Shown: positions 25,381-37,382, counted from the first letter of the stretch. The stretch: 64,000 bases of DNA from Nannobrachium achirus (GCA_963921795.1 OY997654.1:779867-843866); one strand, 5' to 3'. A program made the numbers and translations. Notes: generated by a model from the sequence alone, not told the origin.

Positions 25381-25846
25381 AAGGACAACTTTGTTTTTTT
25401 ACAACAAGGGTTCATATTTTAGATTGTAATTAGAGAAGAGAAAAAGTGAGTGTTAAAATGTTTTCATTTGCTTCGTTCTATTGTTTTATCGCGTTTACCG
25501 TGCTAAAATGTGGGGCATGCGTACGCATGGGGGCATGCGTACAAGTGGCTAAATATGTATTTTTAGACACAATAAGCCAGCAGTTTCTTTATTGCTATTT
25601 ACAGTAACACTTCTAGCCCCCATAAGTCACATCCAACCATGAAAGGTTGCGTTGTATATTGGGAATGGGCTTATTCTGTGTAAAATGACATATTTAGCCA
25701 CTTGTACGCATGCCCCCAACCACTGAAATAAGAATCTCTAAAACAATAGAAAGAAGTAAATGAAATAATTTTAACAGTCATCTTTTATATTATTGAATTA
25801 CAATCTAAAATATGAACCCCTGTTGTAAAAAACTAAAGTTGTCCTT
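25381..25846. mobile_element. TA-flanked foldback MITE (family 18)
   Basis: AAGGACAACTTTGTTTTTTT and its inverse ending GTTGTCCTT form arms of about 60 bp, next to TA (25379-25380 and 25847-25848). The interior has the inverted pair ACTTGTACGCATGCCCCC and GGGGGCATGCGTACAAGTGG, so the foldback continues inward. Confidence 0.78.
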
Positions 25847-26243
25847 TAAGTACCTTCACACCGAAAATAGATCTTCCTTGATTGTCATGATTAATGAATG
25901 TGCATGACAGTGTAAAAAAGACATGCAACACCTGCGTGTCATCAAGTTCAGTTGACATGCAACACCTGCGTGTCATCAAGTTCAGTTGTCTTAGGCATGT
26001 TCATATTACCGGTATGTCATAGTGTGCATAATATAGTTTAATTTGTTATCGCATCCCTGTACATTTATTTATGCAGTGTCAAGTTAGTGCCAAATGCAGT
26101 GATACTAAGTGGTGCAATAAAGTAAGTCAAATTCAATCAGATTCAATCAGACATAATAACAAATTAAAAAAGTGCATCCAAGTTTGCACATAAACAAGTA
26201 CATGTACTTCTTTTCAAACCTGACTGCTGTCACCTTCAAAGTA

Positions 26244-26753
26244 CAGTAGGGCATTCACGAATAGTGATTTTTGGCATTCGAATTATTCGACCTCAAAGTA
26301 TTTGAATAGTCGAATATTCGACAGGACTGGCCAAACTGTCAAATATTAAGTAAGCAAGAGACGAACATTGTGAAAATAGCCGATCCACGCGAGGCGTTGT
26401 GAGCATGTAGATCGGCTATTTTCACAATATTTATCTGCGGAACCGAGTCACATTAAATGTAATACCTACAATTCCAAGTGCTTGTCAGGGTGAACCCCAG
26501 TTCAAATATGCTTATTTTGGGGGTCACAGCCTAAAAAGGTTTGAGAACCCCTGGTATAGAGCATTAACAAATTCATCCACCTGGGGCATTGACAACTCAT
26601 TCGTATGACTTCCTATCTAGCCAAGCTTTATAAACTATATATTTTTTTAAAGAGAAAACAATAAAATAAAATAAAAATATGCGAATATTCGACTTCGGTG
26701 AACAACGTCGAATAGTGACTTTGATATTAAAATATTTGGTGAATGCCCTACTG
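26244..26753. mobile_element. hAT-like MITE family 6 with nested family 3 piece
   Basis: Ends CAGTAGGGCATTCACGAATA and TTGGTGAATGCCCTACTG are flanked by CAAAGTA (26237-26243 and 26754-26760). Inside, at about 26326-26556, lies a reverse family 3 fragment ending GGTTTGAGAACCCCTGG. Its palindromic module (26365-26435) has flanks ACATTGTGAAAA and TTTTCACAAT. Confidence 0.82.
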
Positions 26754-27219
26754 CAAAGTATATTGTGGTACCTACAGCTGAACAGGTGGACATATATTTT
26801 GAGAAAAGCAGTTCAAGCTCCGTGTTTATTGTATAACACCTTTTACTGCCAGCAATGGCACATTAACACACTCGCACACTTGCCTTCTCACACCTTTACC
26901 TCAGGGCTGTGTGCAAGCAGTCTGGGATAAGGACATGCAAATGTGTAGTAAATGAAACTTTTCTGACATCTATAGTTTCACACGGCAGCTCGGAACAACA
27001 CAATTACAATTACACAATTACTGACATCTCTATATGACACGACCTGGGCGAAACTTAATAAACTAATTATTACTATCACTAGCCACTATACTACTATTAC
27101 TACTACTACGACTGCTGCTGCTGCTGTTACTACTACTAATAATAATGGTGATAATAATACCACTGAATTAGGATTATTTCATGGTTTACTTTGACAGTAA
27201 TTATCAATAATGTAAAACA

Positions 27220-27449
27220 TCGTCACTGACGGGCAGAAACCTCGTATCTCCAAGTTTCAAATGTGTACATTTTTTCGCAAATTAAAACCCTGCTTCATCA
27301 CACAAGGCCGTCGCACAAAAGTAGTGAAAACAGCTGATCTGCAGATGTGCTTGCAGATCGGCTGTTTTCACTTGTTCAAATCATTTTAAAAATGATAAAT
27401 ACAAAACAAACGGCTTCGGACATACAAGGTTTCCACCCGACAACGACGA
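27220..27449 (+). mobile_element. TA-flanked MITE, copy 6
   Basis: Begins TCGTCACTGACGGGCAGAAA and ends CAACGACGA before TA. The palindrome (27318-27378) is collapsed to GATCTGCAGATGTGCTTGCA and inverse. Confidence 0.83.
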
Positions 27450-27679
27450 TATGTGTACAGGTTAATGCTTTTGAAGGTGATCTGTATTGCCACTCAGGTG
27501 CTGTGTACACTGGTACAGTACATATCAGTAAATCATTTTTTTGTTCAGCTCCACAGACAATATAGCAGCATTAAACAATACAATCCAACATCATATAATA
27601 AACAATGTAAATGTACAATATTATGCTGTACACACAACATAATAGCAGCAGTACATTGGTGTTCCCTGTATAGCCCATC

Positions 27680-28225
27680 CAGGGACGTGCTGGCCATTGG
27701 GAAAAGCGGGACAACTCCCGAACGGCCAGTTCATTCCCGGCCAGTCCAGGCCGGCCATTAGGGGAAAAAAAAAATGTCGGCCTTCGTTCCATTTTGGGGG
27801 CTGAGCGGCCAACAAAGTAAATCGTCACTGTCGGGCAGAAACCTCGTATCTCCAAGTTTCAAATTTGTAATTTTTTTCACAAAGCAAAGCCCTGCTTCAT
27901 CATACAAGGCTGTCGCACAAAAGTAGTGAAAACAGCAGATCTACAAGCACACAACGCCTCGCGGTGCGAGGCATTGTGTGCTTGTAGATCGGCTGTTTTC
28001 ACTAGTTTAAATCATTTTTTAAATTGTTTTGGACATACATGGTTTCCACCCGACAATGACCAAATATAACTCATGTAATTGGCCCACTGGCTTGTCACTT
28101 GTCATGATCTGAAATGGCAAATCTTTGAGTAGCAGCAGCGCAGAGAGAGATCTCTATCTATAGCGCGCAATGAGGGCCTCTACTACTCTTTTCCCAGGCT
28201 GAATCAGGGGCCCAGCATGTCCCTG
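27680..28225 (+). mobile_element. hAT-like MITE family 17 carrying a TA-MITE
   Basis: Ends CAGGGACGTGCTGGCC and CCCAGCATGTCCCTG are flanked by a perfect 8-bp duplication AGCCCATC (27672-27679 and 28226-28233). It holds a TA-MITE at 27822-28060, at the same position as in the reverse copy at 54197-54764. Confidence 0.92.
27822..28060 (+). mobile_element. TA-flanked MITE, copy 7 (inside family 17)
   Basis: Starts TCGTCACTGTCGGGCAGAAA and ends CGACAATGAC. Complete palindromic module at 27921-28009 with apex GCCTCGCGGTGCGAGGC. Confidence 0.85.
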
Positions 28226-28410
28226 AGCCCATCTATTGCAAATATTCAGCAATACATTTCTCTGTTCCTCTAAATAAAGGAGAAGAGGCTAATTTGATCA
28301 GGCAGACAACTGTCATCAAGCGGGGACAGTGTACTTTGAGGCTGCGAGGTGTCAACTTGCAGATGAGTTAGATTAGTAAACGACATTCCCAGCTGCCACA
28401 TTTAGTGGAA

Positions 28411-28432
28411 ATGACAAGCACGGCCTGTCTGA

Positions 28433-28476
<44 letters not shown>

Positions 28477-28525
28477 CTCAGGAACCCCGCCATAATAGAC
28501 CATTAGCTGAAATGAGGGTTGGGCA
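28411..28525 (+). repeat. Left copy of a long direct repeat flanking a MITE
   Basis: The 115 bp from ATGACAAGCACGGCC through a (CAGA)n run to GAGGGTTGGGCA recurs at 29041-29167. The two copies abut exactly the two ends of the family 10 element. Confidence 0.85.
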
Positions 28526-29040
28526 CATTGGCGTCAGTTCAGAAAAAGCTAAGGTATGGCAACATGACTAGTGTCTTGCGCACGTGCAAGACACCAGTCA
28601 TGTTGCCATACCTTAGCAACAGGCATGATACATTTATTTTAAGAAGTAAATTCTATTGTTTACCCCGTTTCTACGGTTTCTTGGGCTGGATATGGCAGCC
28701 TGGAACGGTTGTTCAAGTGCAGCTAAACTTGGCATGTTAGCAAAATGTGCCACAATTAACATTAATGAATTGCACCTGTGCAGCCGACCTGCGGAACCTG
28801 GGGATATACCATATTGTCAAGATGGAGAGAATACAAGTGTGGAGAATATAGACCTAATTATAATACCTTGTTAAAGTGACCATGTTGCATTTGTAGTTAT
28901 TTTACTGTAATTTAACAACATAATAACCCGAAAGACAAAGAGACATTCATGGATTTATATTTAAAAGTAACTTTTATTTCTCCCCCTGGACCCAGGGTAT
29001 GGCAGCTGCATACCCCTGCCATACCCAATTGACGCCCCTG
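28526..29040 (+). mobile_element. hAT-like MITE family 10, flanked by a 115-127 bp duplication
   Basis: Left end CATTGGCGTCAGTTC, right end AATTGACGCCCCTG. It contains a perfect family-specific palindrome around 28553-28613 (GGTATGGCAACATGACT... and inverse, centre GCGCACGTGC). No 8-bp duplication is visible; instead the flanking direct repeat is over 100 bp. Confidence 0.85.
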
Positions 29041-29070
29041 ATGACAAGCAAGCACGGCCTGTCTGTAGAC

Positions 29071-29118
<48 letters not shown>

Positions 29119-29167
29119 CTCAGGAACCCCGCCATAATAGACCATTAGCTGAAACGAGGGTTGGGCA
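29041..29167 (+). repeat. Right copy of the long direct repeat, with (CAGA)n
   Basis: Matches 28411-28525 apart from a 4-bp AGCA duplication, single-base differences and a different number of CAGA units. Confidence 0.85.
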
Positions 29168-29169
29168 TT

Positions 29170-29300
29170 CTTAAGCCCGAGGCCGAAAATAGCCGACCTA
29201 CAAGCTCACAATGTGTTGTGCATGTTACGTGTTGTGAATTTGTAGGTCTGCTATTGTCGGTGCGAGACGCCGTCGTGCAACGAAGCATGAATTAGGCAAT
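29170..29300. mobile_element. Stand-alone hairpin element (family 13), second copy
   Basis: An inverted repeat of about 130 bp with a palindromic module (CGACCTACAAGCTCACAATG and inverse) at its centre and outer arms with GTGCGAGACGCCGTCGTGCA, as in 23425-23572. Confidence 0.55.
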
Positions 29301-29689
29301 AGACTGACAAGTTTGACAGGTTTTATGAGGGAAATATGTTGTGGCTCGTTCCAACATGACATACTGTACATACTCTGGGTAATGATATTTTGGAACCCTG
29401 CATAGCTAGACTAGAGTTACAAATACATTCCTATAGTTCAGTACTAGGTCGAGTGTTCATCAGATCTTAGTTCAGTTATGACTTTGGGGTCTTTGGGTTA
29501 ATCTGCAGCGGCTTGTCATGAAACGTTACATAACATCAGTAACACGTGTAAAAAAGTAACCTTGCTGGCGTACACTATTATGTGCTATATATTATATGCT
29601 TTGAATGCAAATCCTTTTTTTTTTTTTTCTGGAATAATGTGCAAACTTTAGCAAACATCTTTTAACCCATTCAGAACGGGTACACTATA

Positions 29690-30156
29690 TTATGTATCAT
29701 TATTTTATTCTTTAACTATTGAAAAATAGCAGATAATATACAAGGTCACAGGTGCCGCGCTGTGAGCTTGTAGATCTGCTATTTTTGAAATCGTGAAAAT
29801 TAAAATTTTGACCCGATTCTATAAGTGTCTTTTGAATCCTTCTAAGACTTTTTGAAACACCCATGTTTCTGTGTCAGCAATCTGGATAGCCATCGTCAAA
29901 GAAAAGGTCCTTTTCACTTAACTGGAGCTCAGTTAGTCAGTTCTCAAACCTTTTCATTTGAAGGACCCCAAAATTATATTTATTTGGCCGCGGACCCCCA
30001 TCTCAAAATATTTAGTTCCAGTGACCACCCAGAAGCAAAATTTGAGTTATAAACATTCGCTTTGAAAATACGTATATTCAAAGATTTGCACACATTTTCA
30101 CGATTTTTTTAAAAATAGCAGAAGCTCGCAGCGCGGCACTCGGTGCCGCGCAAGAT
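29690..30156 (-). mobile_element. Family 11/12-like element fragment with two palindromic arms
   Basis: Shares GGACCCCAAAATTATAT, CGCGGACCCCCATCTC and TTTAGTTCCAG with the reverse of 16035-16169, and the apex GCGCGGCACTCGGTGCCGCG with 16205-16286. Palindromes lie at 29712-29792 and (half) 30100-30156. Confidence 0.55.
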
Positions 30157-30408
30157 GAGTCATCTTGTTGGAAAACACATTAACTATATGAAACCTTGGA
30201 ATGAGAACAAACTCGTTCAGAACGGCTCATTCAAGCATGCGTCTCAGGCCACATAAAGATGAGCTATGAGCTGAACTTTAGCGAGGCCCTGAGGTTTGTA
30301 CTCTGACCATAGGTCAGAGTACAAACATAACCTGGCATATGTTCAGATGAGTGGTCCCATGCTGTGCATGGCGTCTTGCAGATGAGGGGGGTAGGGTGAG
30401 AATTTGGG

Positions 30409-30503
<95 letters not shown>
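30409..30503 (+). repeat. (AC)n microsatellite
   Basis: About 47 AC units with one AT interruption near 30464. Confidence 0.96.
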
Positions 30504-30505
<2 letters not shown>

Positions 30506-30745
30506 GAGTCTTATGTAATGCCTATGCATACAGAGAGGGTTGCAGTGTGGACTTACTTGCGTCTGTGGCTGAATGAAAGAAGAGCGGGCGTGCAAGGAAA
30601 GTGAAAGAAGACCTCTGGTTCCTATGGCAACTGCGGTGAGCTCCAGCCGTCCCGCAGCAGACCCAGTAGAAACCTTCCTGACGCGTTGGAGACCACAGCC
30701 TTTGACGGCACATTTGAACAGCTATGATTTTATACCAGTTTCATA

Positions 30746-31002
30746 TCGCCGTTGTCGGGTGGAAACCTCGTATCTCCAAATGTCAAAGTTGTATGTTCTT
30801 TCGCAAAGTAAAGCCCTGCTTCATCGTACACGGCCGTCACAAAAGTAGTGAAAACAGCTGATCTACATGCACACAATGCCTCGCGGTGCGAGGCGTTGTG
30901 TGCTTGTAGATCGGCTGTTTTCACTAGTTTAAATATTTTTTAAAATGAAAAATGCAAACCAAACGGTTTTGGACATACAAGGTTTTCACCCGACAACGGC
31001 GA
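30746..31002 (-). mobile_element. TA-flanked MITE, copy 8
   Basis: Ends TCGCCGTTGTCGGGTGGAAA and CGACAACGGCGA lie between TA dinucleotides. The terminal base change to CGCC is matched at the other end as GGCG, so the ends are more similar to each other than to other copies. Module at 30841-30931. Confidence 0.86.
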
Positions 31003-31435
31003 TATGTGAGTTTGTAAAATGGAACGTGTTGTTTTGTTAATAATCAGGAGGGTGCAAAGGTTGCTCTTTATAACTACTCAATTACAAGCAAGCGTATGTG
31101 CAGAGCAAAATCCCCATGGTCGGTTTAATTGGGAGTGAGTGAGTGTAAGAATGGAACCTTTACTAAAAGAATGTTGCTACTGTATGTGCCCAACATACAC
31201 AATCAGACAAAGGTTATAGAGAGTTGATATTGATTGGTTTCTTGGCCTTAAATAACTTCAAGTCAAAGCTTCTCTTCTGTCATAATTTATGCTTCCTGGG
31301 CTTTCATGTGCCAAATTGTGCAATAGGAAATGTAGCCACGAAAATGATCATTTGTCTGATAGAAGGGGGAAAAAAAGTGTTCTGTCCACACGCGTGCATG
31401 CACGCATACACGTACAGGCACACACACTACATTAT

Positions 31436-31832
31436 ACCAGTAAGACTCCCTAATCGGGAGATAAGCGACCACCAGGTTGCATGTAAAAATTGGCCTGATG
31501 GTGGCGCTAAATAGGACAGATCCATGTTGATGACATGACTCTAGACATACTGTGTACAGCTTTGCATGATTTTAGGGCAAAATCTGTAGGAGCAGTGTCC
31601 AAAAATGTGTTTGAAAAAAATCTGCCTGATGGTGTCTAGACTTACTGTGTACTTTTTAGGGCAAATAAAGGGGTAGAGGTTGTGGTTTGGCAGCCAAGTG
31701 CAAAGTTTGGAATGGATAGGGGCAACGTTGGCGGAGATATGAGTAGGGCAAAAGTGTGACGTGACGGACAGACTGACGGACGGACTGACAGTTGGTGGAA
31801 GTTTTGAAAGTAACTGCGACATGGCGGTCGTA
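31436..31832 (-). mobile_element. Family D element, reverse, shortened
   Basis: Starts ACCAGTAAGACTCCCTAATC with hairpin GCGACC-ACCA-GGTTGC and ends near the GCGACATGGCGGTCG hairpin. One GTGGCGCTAAATAGG unit and a GGCAACGTTGGCGGAGATAT block remain. Confidence 0.65.
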
Positions 31833-31839
31833 ACTACAC

Positions 31840-32407
31840 TGGTTTACACTGGTTTATGTATGAGCATGTTATGTAAAAGCTTTAGGCTATCTCCTTGTGG
31901 TGCATTCTTCACAAGTTATGAACAAAATAAAAAGAGTCAAGCAGGCGTGACAAGGAGAGTGACTGTCTGTTGACATTTATGTATTAGGTTACCCTTCATT
32001 ACAACACAGAACAACCAGCTTAAAGGACAGGTGCAGTATTTGTAGCTATTAAACCATGTGTGAGTGACATGTCTAATTCCTCTGGCATCTCAGCTCCTGT
32101 ATAATCTCAAACCTATTTATACATTTTGTGGAGCAAGGTTTCAGAGAGATTTAATTGTAGACAATTGCATGAATGGGGCCCTTGCAGAAATTCACACAAT
32201 ACTGAGTTGTCCTCCGTTGGCGAATCCACTTTATTAGATTCACTTTATTTCATTCCAAAATGGGATAATCTAAAGATACTACAGCAGTACCTCTGACATA
32301 CCGGTACTTAAACTCACATAACACGTAACCTAACTGGAGTCAGTAGCTAGCTAACATCTAACCTTTACTTGCGAAAATAAGAAGGTGTTAGAGATGGATT
32401 GGACACA
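31840..32407. other. No gene recognised
   Basis: AT-rich intergenic sequence. One frame at 31761-31973 starts inside the family D element and has no features. Confidence 0.4.
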
Positions 32408-33048
32408 TAGTCAGGGGATATCTTAAAAAGTCCTGGAATAAATTCCTTACCAAAATATTTCTTAACCAATGTGTTTGTAAAGTTGTCAAGTAACACATCT
32501 TACAAAGACTGAAATTCAGTTTCCCTAGGAGAATCTGTTACAGATGCTGAAAGTTGGGGTCCCATTAACGTATACTATACAGGAAAAAACACACCAAAAT
32601 AAATATGCTTTAAGTAGCATGTGAGGTGTCAAACTAGGGGTTTTTCATGATTCTGAATCCATTGCAAGAATTTGTTTTGCACGAAAAACATTCCTTGGGG
32701 GAAAGGCAACTCCCACAAAACTGTGAAAAGTGACAACTCATCACTAAACCATAGTTTTGTGGGGCATTCTTTTGCAAAACAAATACTTGCAATGGATTCA
32801 GAATCATGAAAAACTCCTAGTTTGACCCCTCACATGCTACTTAAAGCATATCTATTTTGGTGTGTTTGTATAGTTAATTTAATGGGACCCCAACTTTCAG
32901 CAGATGTCAAGGATTCTCCTAGGGAAACTGAATTTCAGTCTTTGTGAGATGTGTTACTAGACACCTTTAAAAACACATTGGTGAAGAATTCTTTTGGTAA
33001 GGAATTTATTCCAGGATTTGACACTATTTCTGAAGATATCCCCAGACT
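32408..33048. mobile_element. Large foldback FB-b (shared apex, own outer arms)
   Basis: Two arms of about 300 bp form an inverted repeat, starting TAGTCAGGGGATATCTT and ending AAGATATCCCCAGACT. The inner part (CATGATTCTGAATCCATTGC... AACATTCCTTGGG) is shared with FB-a and FB-c; the outer part (CTGGAATAAATTCCTTACC) is not. Confidence 0.8.
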
Positions 33049-33128
33049 GCGGAAAAAACAAGATAGTGTTGCAAGAACTAACCTTAACTGGAAACCAGAA
33101 CAATAATGAAAGAGAGGAAGATCAAAAT

Positions 33129-33250
33129 AAAATCTGCTGTTTTCACTACCTTTGTGTGATGGCCTTGTATGATGAAGCGGGGCTTTACTTTGTGAAAAAA
33201 CGCACAAATTTGAGACTTGGAGATACAAGGTTTCTGCCCGACAGTGACGA
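33129..33250 (-). mobile_element. TA-flanked MITE, copy 9, right half only
   Basis: Begins at ATCTGCTGTTTTCACTACC, that is at the outer arm of the module, and ends CAGTGACGA before TA. The break lies within the palindrome. Confidence 0.75.
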
Positions 33251-33700
33251 TATACTTTGTAGTTTGTACTTGCCCTGCATGCCAAAAGGCATAAAGGGCA
33301 TTATTTAAGTACGTAAAAAACATGACAATGTAAATTATGTTGATTTCAATATGAACTAATGGATATTGACACATTTTTGAGTGCTATTGCATGAATTTGT
33401 ACGGTACCTGTACCATTACAATTACAGTATAAGTACTGTTGGGGAACACCTGACCCTAATTCTAGCTGTGCCTACAGTTGCCCTTGTGTTTAACGTAAAG
33501 GACAAATCCCAAATGACAGGTTAGAACCACGTGTCTGTGTTTAAGCTGGATCCTTAAGGGAAAGAATGGGACCTTTCATGTAATACCGTACATCACATGA
33601 CTCGGACACATAAATGCACACGCACACGCTTGTATACAGTACGTACTGACACAGTGCATAATACAAAAGACAGGGGTGTTGGCAGGCATGTGCGGATTGT

Positions 33701-33702
<2 letters not shown>

Positions 33703-33772
<70 letters not shown>

Positions 33773-33795
33773 ATGTACGTGCACGCACACACGCG

Positions 33796-33871
<76 letters not shown>
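33703..33871 (+). repeat. Two (AC)n arrays with a (CG)n island
   Basis: (AC)n at 33703-33768 and 33802-33871 are separated by TCATGTACGTGCACGC and GCGCGCGCGCGC. The long His/Thr and Cys/Val frames here are repeat products. Confidence 0.95.
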
Positions 33872-33874
<3 letters not shown>

Positions 33875-33935
33875 GGTAATCAATCAGTCACTCACTTGCA
33901 GTGAAACGTAAAAAAGAAACACTCAATATTAATAT

Positions 33936-34543
33936 AACCTTTTCAGGCCACGACCCCCAAAATAATCATATTTTAACTGGGGACCCTCCACCTCCACCCT
34001 ACGAGCACTAAGAGTTGAGCCATTACATTTTGTATAACACTGTTCTATTGTGAAAATAGACGATCTACATGCTCACGAGGCATTGTGAGCATGTAGATCG
34101 GCTATTTTCACAATTTCAGCCTCTAATATTTGACAATTTGGCCAATGTTCAATTTGTCATTTTAGAGGTATTAAAAAGTCCTTAAATTGTCACTTTAGAA
34201 ATGTGAAGATACCCTCTATACACTTGAGTGAGAAAACAATGTTGCACATTAAGTTAATCATCTGTGGGGATCCCCCCCAAAATAATTTGGCGACCCCTCT
34301 GGGGGTCCCAACCCACAGGTTTGATAAGACACTTTATGTTTATATACTTATATATTATTCGCCCCCTCTATTGATGCACCTTCTCTTTATTGGTACTGTA
34401 CTGCTCTTGTTTTTTCCTCTTATCTATCTTTTTTCTTACTTCTCTGTAACTTTGTAAATAACTGTATACTGCTGTGCTACAATTGGACAACTGAATTTCC
34501 CCCTTGGGATAATAAAGGTATCTATCTAGGTTGAGAACCACTG
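33936..34543 (+). mobile_element. hAT-like MITE family 3 with LINE insertion
   Basis: Left end truncated (AACCTTTTCAGGCCACG), right end GGTTGAGAACCACTG. Module at 34048-34118 with flanks ATTGTGAAAATAG and inverse and arm base CTACATGC instead of CTACAAGC, changed in both arms. A LINE tail interrupts it at 34322-34527. Confidence 0.8.
34322..34527 (+). mobile_element. LINE 3' end inserted in family 3
   Basis: Ends TTGGGATAATAAAGGTATCT followed by the (ATCT)n start typical of fish LINE tails. Flanked by AGGTT at 34317-34321 and 34528-34532. Removing it restores the family 3 right end. Confidence 0.75.
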
Positions 34544-34999
34544 TTTTATAACACAAGCCACTTGTCGCTACAAAGGCACACTCGGGCCACTGTTGCTCTC
34601 TTTTTCACCCACTTTGACTGACAGGTGATGAGTCTGTCTGTTAGCCTCGTTCAGATAATCAGCCTCTCTACTCCCCGGGTGCTGAAGTGTCAGTCGAGTG
34701 TGAAAATACTTCAGATGATATGTAGGCCTTCTGCCTAAGAATTTATGACCACTCCTAACAGCACACACAGTGCTGGGAGGGAGGATAGACGGCTTCTTTG
34801 TGCGTCGCAGCCTCGAGGCCATGTGCAATACATTCACTTTTCCTCATGATCGCTCCATTTAAGACCCCCGACCTCCAACGACCATGGGATGCACTGTAAC
34901 TTCAACAGCTCTGCATACAGTAAGGATACTCATGTAGCATAGATGAAATAGTTCAGGTTAAATAACCATTTAAGCCCCATTTTATACTTTGTCGTACAA
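34544..34999. other. No gene recognised
   Basis: Single-copy-looking sequence. The minus frame 34568-34837 lacks recognisable features. Confidence 0.4.
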
Positions 35000-35641
35000 T
35001 AGTCGGGGGCCTTATGGGGAGATAGAATGGTAATTTCGTGCTAATCAGTCTAAAAGCGCCACATTTTGCACAGATGTAGCTCAGGGCATGCTCTAATGAT
35101 TTAGCTAGGGCGCCCGAGTTTGCGACCTTCGGGGTCGCCACAGCGGCTAAATCAAGTTGGGCTCCCATGTCCCATCGACTTTCTATACAGGAGGAAAATA
35201 CCTGGGTATTTAAGTAGGATGTGAGGGGTCTAACTAGGGGTTTGTAATGATGCTGAATCCAATGCAAGCATTTGTTTTGAACAAAAAACATTCCTTGGGC
35301 TAAAAATGTCTACATTTTTCACAGTTTTGTGGGCGTTTTCTGGGGCCATTTCTAGCCCAAGGAATGTTTTTTGTGCAAAACAAATGCTTGCAATGGATTC
35401 AATCCCCTAGTTAGACCCCTCACATCCTACTTAAATACCCAGAAGAAAACATTTTCAGGGTATTTTCCTCCTGTATAGAAAGTCGATGGGAGCCCAACTT
35501 GATTTGGCCGCTGTGGCGACCCCGAAGGTCGTCGACTCGGGCGCTCTAGCTAAATCATTAGAGCATGCCCTGGGCTACATCTGTGCAAAATTTGGCGCTT
35601 TTAGACTGATTAGCACAGAAAAACCCTAAGGCCTCCAACTA
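35000..35641. mobile_element. Large foldback FB-a, copy 1
   Basis: An inverted repeat of about 640 bp with ends TAGTCGGGGGCCTTA and CTAAGGCCTCCAACTA. The outer arms include GCGACCTTCGGGGTCGCC, itself a small hairpin. The inner apex is shared with FB-b and FB-c. CAA at both sides may be a 3-bp duplication. Confidence 0.82.
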
Positions 35642-36060
35642 CAATGGCGTGTGGTAAAAAATAGCTGCTCTTTCTAGCATGAAAAACAAAACAAAACAAA
35701 AAACATTAAAAACCTTCTTTTTTTTCTTTCTTTATTTCTTATGAATTTCGCCAATAATGATGTGCCCGAAATAGGGACACCAGTTGGAAAGTGGTTAAAA
35801 CGTTGGCACATTCAGTTGAGTAGCTTGCATCCTTTAATGTATACAATCACCTCTAGCTGAGGATTATTCTCTACGAAATAATATCTTGATTGATTTTTAT
35901 TTATTCATGTCTGTGAAGCAGTAGCTGGTATCAGTGTAAAAGGTAAAGAAGAAGAAAATAAAAATCCAGCCAATGCAAACATAAATGTGATGCCAAGTGC
36001 CTTGTACAATTTTTGTAAAGGCATGGCATTCTATTGGGCAGAAAAAAATTGGTATCACAC

Positions 36061-36122
<62 letters not shown>
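36061..36122 (+). repeat. (CAGA)n microsatellite
   Basis: About 15 tetranucleotide units. Confidence 0.95.
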
Positions 36123-36354
36123 TTTTGTTTGGTTTCATATTTTATTAGACAAAAATATAGTCAGAACATTACAAGTACAGTCAAACAAGAAATGTAGTAC
36201 AGCACAAGTACAGTCAAAATACCCTGCCTTAAGAGGAACACCTCAACAAAGCCCTGGTGGTCTTGTTTCCGTTGGAGGTCCTTGGTATTCAATTCATCAA
36301 CATATAAAGTAGCATTAAAAAAAATCGATATCATCACAACTATAAAACACTATA

Positions 36355-36613
36355 TCGTCACTGTCGGGCAGAAACCTCGTATCTCCAAGTTTCAAATTTG
36401 CTGATTTTTTCGCAAAGTAAAGCCCTGCTTCATCATACAAGGCTGTCGCACAAAAGTAGTGAAAACAGCCGATCTACAAGCACACAATGCCTCGCGGTGC
36501 GAGGCGTTGTGTGCTTGTAGATCGGCTGTTTTCACTAGTTTAGATAATTCTTAAAATGATGAATACCAAACAAACGGTTTTGAACATACAAGGTTTCCAC
36601 CCGACAACGACGA
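36355..36613 (+). mobile_element. TA-flanked MITE, copy 10
   Basis: Starts TCGTCACTGTCGGGCAGAAA after TA, ends CAACGACGA. Complete module at 36455-36543. Confidence 0.86.
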
Positions 36614-36631
36614 TTATGTACATTAACAGTG

Positions 36632-36644
36632 AGGACAGACAGGA

Positions 36645-36722
<78 letters not shown>
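36632..36722 (+). repeat. (ACAG)n microsatellite
   Basis: About 22 units, beginning shortly after TA-MITE copy 10. Confidence 0.95.
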
Positions 36723-36723
<1 letters not shown>

Positions 36724-36979
36724 TACCACGTAGCAAAAATCCTCAGTGTTAATGTAACTAGCCCTTACCCGTTCAAAGATATGAGCTCCGAAATGATGTG
36801 CAGTGTGTGGGTTATGGGATGTGCACTGTGCACACAGTATATGAGGGATGGAAAGGAACTTTAACTGGTGCTTGCATGCTAATATGTAGGAGCATCAATG
36901 TAAGAAATACCCGTTCCATTTAACGGCTACAGAGATACTGTGTACCGATCTGCATGATTTTTGGACAACATCTGTAACA

Positions 36980-37104
36980 GGGCCAGAACCCCCACCCCCC
37001 CCCCGCCCGCCCGCCCGCCCGCCCGCCTGCCCGGCTGCACACACACACACTCCCCCCCCCCCCCCCCCCCCCCCGTGTGTGTGTGTGTGTGTGTGTTTGT
37101 GTGT
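36980..37104 (+). repeat. Compound C-rich, (GCCC)n, (AC)n, C-tract, (GT)n
   Basis: C-runs and GCCC units (36990-37030) are followed by an (AC)n run, an uninterrupted C-tract (about 37052-37074) and (GT)n. The (AC)n and (GT)n are complementary and bracket the C-tract, so the strand can fold into a hairpin with a C loop. The other strand is a run of G. Confidence 0.93.
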
Positions 37105-37317
37105 GATTGTGCATGGCCTGAACAGCGCCCCTCCCTTAACATGTGTGGTCACAAAAGGTACTGTAGGCTAATATAGATACACCATAAAAATGCTAATCTA
37201 CAGCATACGATTTGTGAAAGTGACAAACGGGCTTCACAGTTATGTCAGGTGTGTTCATATGCTAATGGTGATGCGATTTCAGATCAATTGCTCCAGCCAC
37301 TGAGGAGAAACGCTGTT

Positions 37318-37382
37318 TCAGACAGACAGACAGACAGACACTCACTCAGACAGACAGACAGACAGACAGACACTCACTCAGA
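37318..37382 (+). repeat. (CAGA)n with repeated CACTCACT spacer
   Basis: Two blocks of (CAGA)n each followed by CACTCACT, indicating duplication of a unit of about 30-35 bp. Confidence 0.85.
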
